Source: Candidatus Latescibacterota bacterium (GTDB lineage Bacteria; Latescibacterota; 4484-107). From it: a stretch of 5,953 nucleotides of DNA. This document shows, piece after piece, positions 4,913 through 5,953 of this stretch (position 1 is its first letter; each line of letters opens with the position of its first letter). A program made the translations under genes and the position numbers. The notes under the pieces were generated by a model. It did no database searches and was not told the origin of the DNA. It saw nothing but the letters and a program-made list of their open reading frames with translations. The stretch is from positions 1 to 5,953 of the forward strand of contig JAUWMS010000184.1 in NCBI GenBank assembly GCA_030613045.1, in the 5' to 3' direction.

Positions 4913-4985
4913 CTCTCGCAAAGCTGCAAAGTCCACTAAGAAAACCCCTTTCTGAAAGGGAAGTTCTTTGCGGGCTTTGCGAGAG
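4913..4985. repeat. 73-bp nested inverted repeat upstream of the activator gene
   Basis: The outer arms CTCTCGCAAAGC (4913-4924) and GCTTTGCGAGAG (4974-4985) are perfect 12-bp complements. After a T/GG internal bulge come inner arms GCAAAG (4926-4931) and CTTTGC (4966-4971), and a third hairpin CCCTTTC-T-GAAAGGG (4946-4960) occupies the loop. No U-tract follows the outer stem on either strand, so the whole is not a standard terminator. It could be an RNA leader structure, a protein operator or a miniature mobile/REP-type element; the sequence alone does not decide. The rest of the 5014-4818 gap shows no gene. Confidence 0.8.
4941..4960 (-). terminator. Possible weak intrinsic terminator after the hydrolase gene
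   Basis: On the minus strand CCCTTT-CAG-AAAGGG is followed by GTTTTCTT, about 55 nt after the hydrolase stop codon. The stem is short and half A-U and the U-tract is broken. It lies within the loop of the larger inverted repeat, which could compete with it. Confidence 0.35.
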
Positions 4986-5014
4986 ATAGGGAGCAAGTTA
5001 TTCACTCCTCAGTC

Positions 5015-5953
5015 CTAAAGAAGACATTCCAGACGCAGCCGTTCTTTCCCCGGATCAAAATCCGTTGGAATCACGAAGCGCCCGCCCGGCTCCTCCCTCG
5101 GTTCCACCTCAATCCCATCCATGGAAACCGTTTTTCCGGAAGCTCCATCCGGCCATCTTACGACGAGCTCCTTCACACGGAAAGGTCGCACGGTCTTAAC
5201 CGGAATGAACTCCAGACGAATTCCGTTTCTATCCCGCACACATTCCAGCATAAACCAACTCGAAGACAGCACCACCGGTACCCGAACCGCTTCGGAGCGG
5301 AACAACCAGTCCGAGCCGATCTGAAGCCTTTGCCGGTCGAGGTCGGGCACGACGCCGGAAAGCCTGTCGAGAAACAACCAGGTGACCGGAGCCGTCATAT
5401 AATAAGGCAGCCCCTGAGGTGTGCCGTCCGCTTCGTAGGTCAGCACCTGGTTATAGCGTGAAGACGGAGCTTTCGTAACGATGCGATCCTGCAGCGTTAG
5501 AAAATCCCAGGCCAGATCGGACAGCCCGAAGAACAAGGCCGCGGCTCCGAAATAGGCAACGGGATACTGCATGAAGGCGCTGGTCTGTTCGGCCCGGGCG
5601 GATTGATCGGTCATGCCGTTCTCAAACATATTCTTCCGGCGGATGCTTTTCAGCGCCTGATGGAGCATATCCTGACGCAGGCGGGGTTCCCTTCCGCCGG
5701 CCGCCATGGCCCAATCCCCGGCGAGACTGCAAATAAAACACGAATCATCCCCTTCTTTTTTCACCGGATCATAGACGTTCCGAAAGTAGCCCGTGGCCTC
5801 GTCTCCCACCCACAGATACTTTTTCCGGCTTTCGTTGGCCCGCTCCGCTAGTTCCAGCCAGCGCCGGCTCAACGCGTTTTCGCCGGATCGTTCGGCCAGG
5901 TCCGCCGCCAAGGTCAAAGCAGCTTCGTGCATCGTGGCGATAAACGCACTGAT
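5015..5953 (-). CDS. Glycoside hydrolase-like protein, C-terminal part (GH116/DUF608-like), partial
   Basis: The last 312 codons are visible; the frame is open through the right edge, so the true start lies outside and the internal Met at 5932 is not a start. The visible part suggests an alpha/alpha-toroid glycosidase: helical repeats; a CFICSLAGDWAMAAGG segment like the C..AGQW of GH116 beta-glucosidases; ALKSIRRKN; then MTDQSARAEQTSAFMQYPVAYFGAAAL, broken here only as a description of residues near 113-140, and PQGLPYYMTAPVTWLF, resembling the family's YxRPLAIW region. The final ~100 residues look beta-rich (VVLSSSWFML, LEFIPVK), like an accessory domain. I cannot place the catalytic acids with confidence. 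No signal peptide can be judged. Family is probable, substrate unknown. It is separated from the regulatory genes by the structured gap and may be unrelated to them. Confidence 0.6.
   Translation of the reverse strand: MSAFIATMHEAALTLAADLAERSGENALSRRWLELAERANESRKKYLWVGDEATGYFRNVYDPVKKEGDDSCFICSLAGDWAMAAGGREPRLRQDMLHQALKSIRRKNMFENGMTDQSARAEQTSAFMQYPVAYFGAAALFFGLSDLAWDFLTLQDRIVTKAPSSRYNQVLTYEADGTPQGLPYYMTAPVTWLFLDRLSGVVPDLDRQRLQIGSDWLFRSEAVRVPVVLSSSWFMLECVRDRNGIRLEFIPVKTVRPFRVKELVVRWPDGASGKTVSMDGIEVEPREEPGGRFVIPTDFDPGKERLRLECLL

Noticed and set aside
4885..4985. Sigma-70-like pair (TTGCGA and TATTTA) before the activator gene on the minus strand
   Set aside because: About 4 of 6 and 3 of 6 consensus matches with an 18-bp spacer; too weak to annotate although a promoter is needed in this gap.
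4913..4985. Integron attC site
   Set aside because: Bulged long stem is reminiscent, but the RYYYAAC/GTTRRRY core ends are absent and there is no cassette or integrase context.

Overview
The window reads as one minus-strand block of a Gram-negative bacterial chromosome of intermediate GC content. The clues are sigma-54 (RpoN) regulation, a bS21 ribosomal protein and many two-component domains. Nitrospirota or a deltaproteobacterial lineage would fit, but nothing here fixes the taxonomy. Every gene I support is on the minus strand, so transcription runs from high to low coordinates.

Layout in transcription order. (1) 5953-5015: 3' part of a glycoside-hydrolase-like gene resembling GH116/DUF608 enzymes, cut by the window edge. 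(2) 5014-4818: intergenic, dominated by a 73-bp nested inverted repeat (4913-4985) with a weak terminator-like hairpin inside it. (3) 4817-3453: a sigma-54 activator (REC-like, AAA+, Fis-type HTH). Its AAA+ motifs are intact but its receiver lacks the phosphorylatable aspartate. (4) 3452-3070: a long regulatory region with a perfect -24/-12 sigma-54 promoter (3140-3154). Two near-identical ~20-bp direct repeats lie exactly 42 bp apart, about 110-170 bp upstream of it, with further dyads around them. (5) 3069 down to the window start: a close-packed gene string of a receiver-like protein, bS21 (rpsU), a small unknown ORF, a second single-domain receiver with Glu in place of the phospho-acceptor Asp, an unusual ProA, and the N-terminal part of a soluble histidine kinase that runs off the left edge.

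Inferred working model: the NtrC-family activator binds the repeats and turns on the sigma-54 promoter. That co-expresses signalling proteins (one receiver with Asp, one with Glu, one kinase) with a ribosomal small-subunit protein and a proline-pathway enzyme. A bS21 copy wired to an enhancer-dependent promoter in a signalling operon suggests conditional ribosome remodelling. This is the most interesting idea in the window and is inference from sequence and context only.
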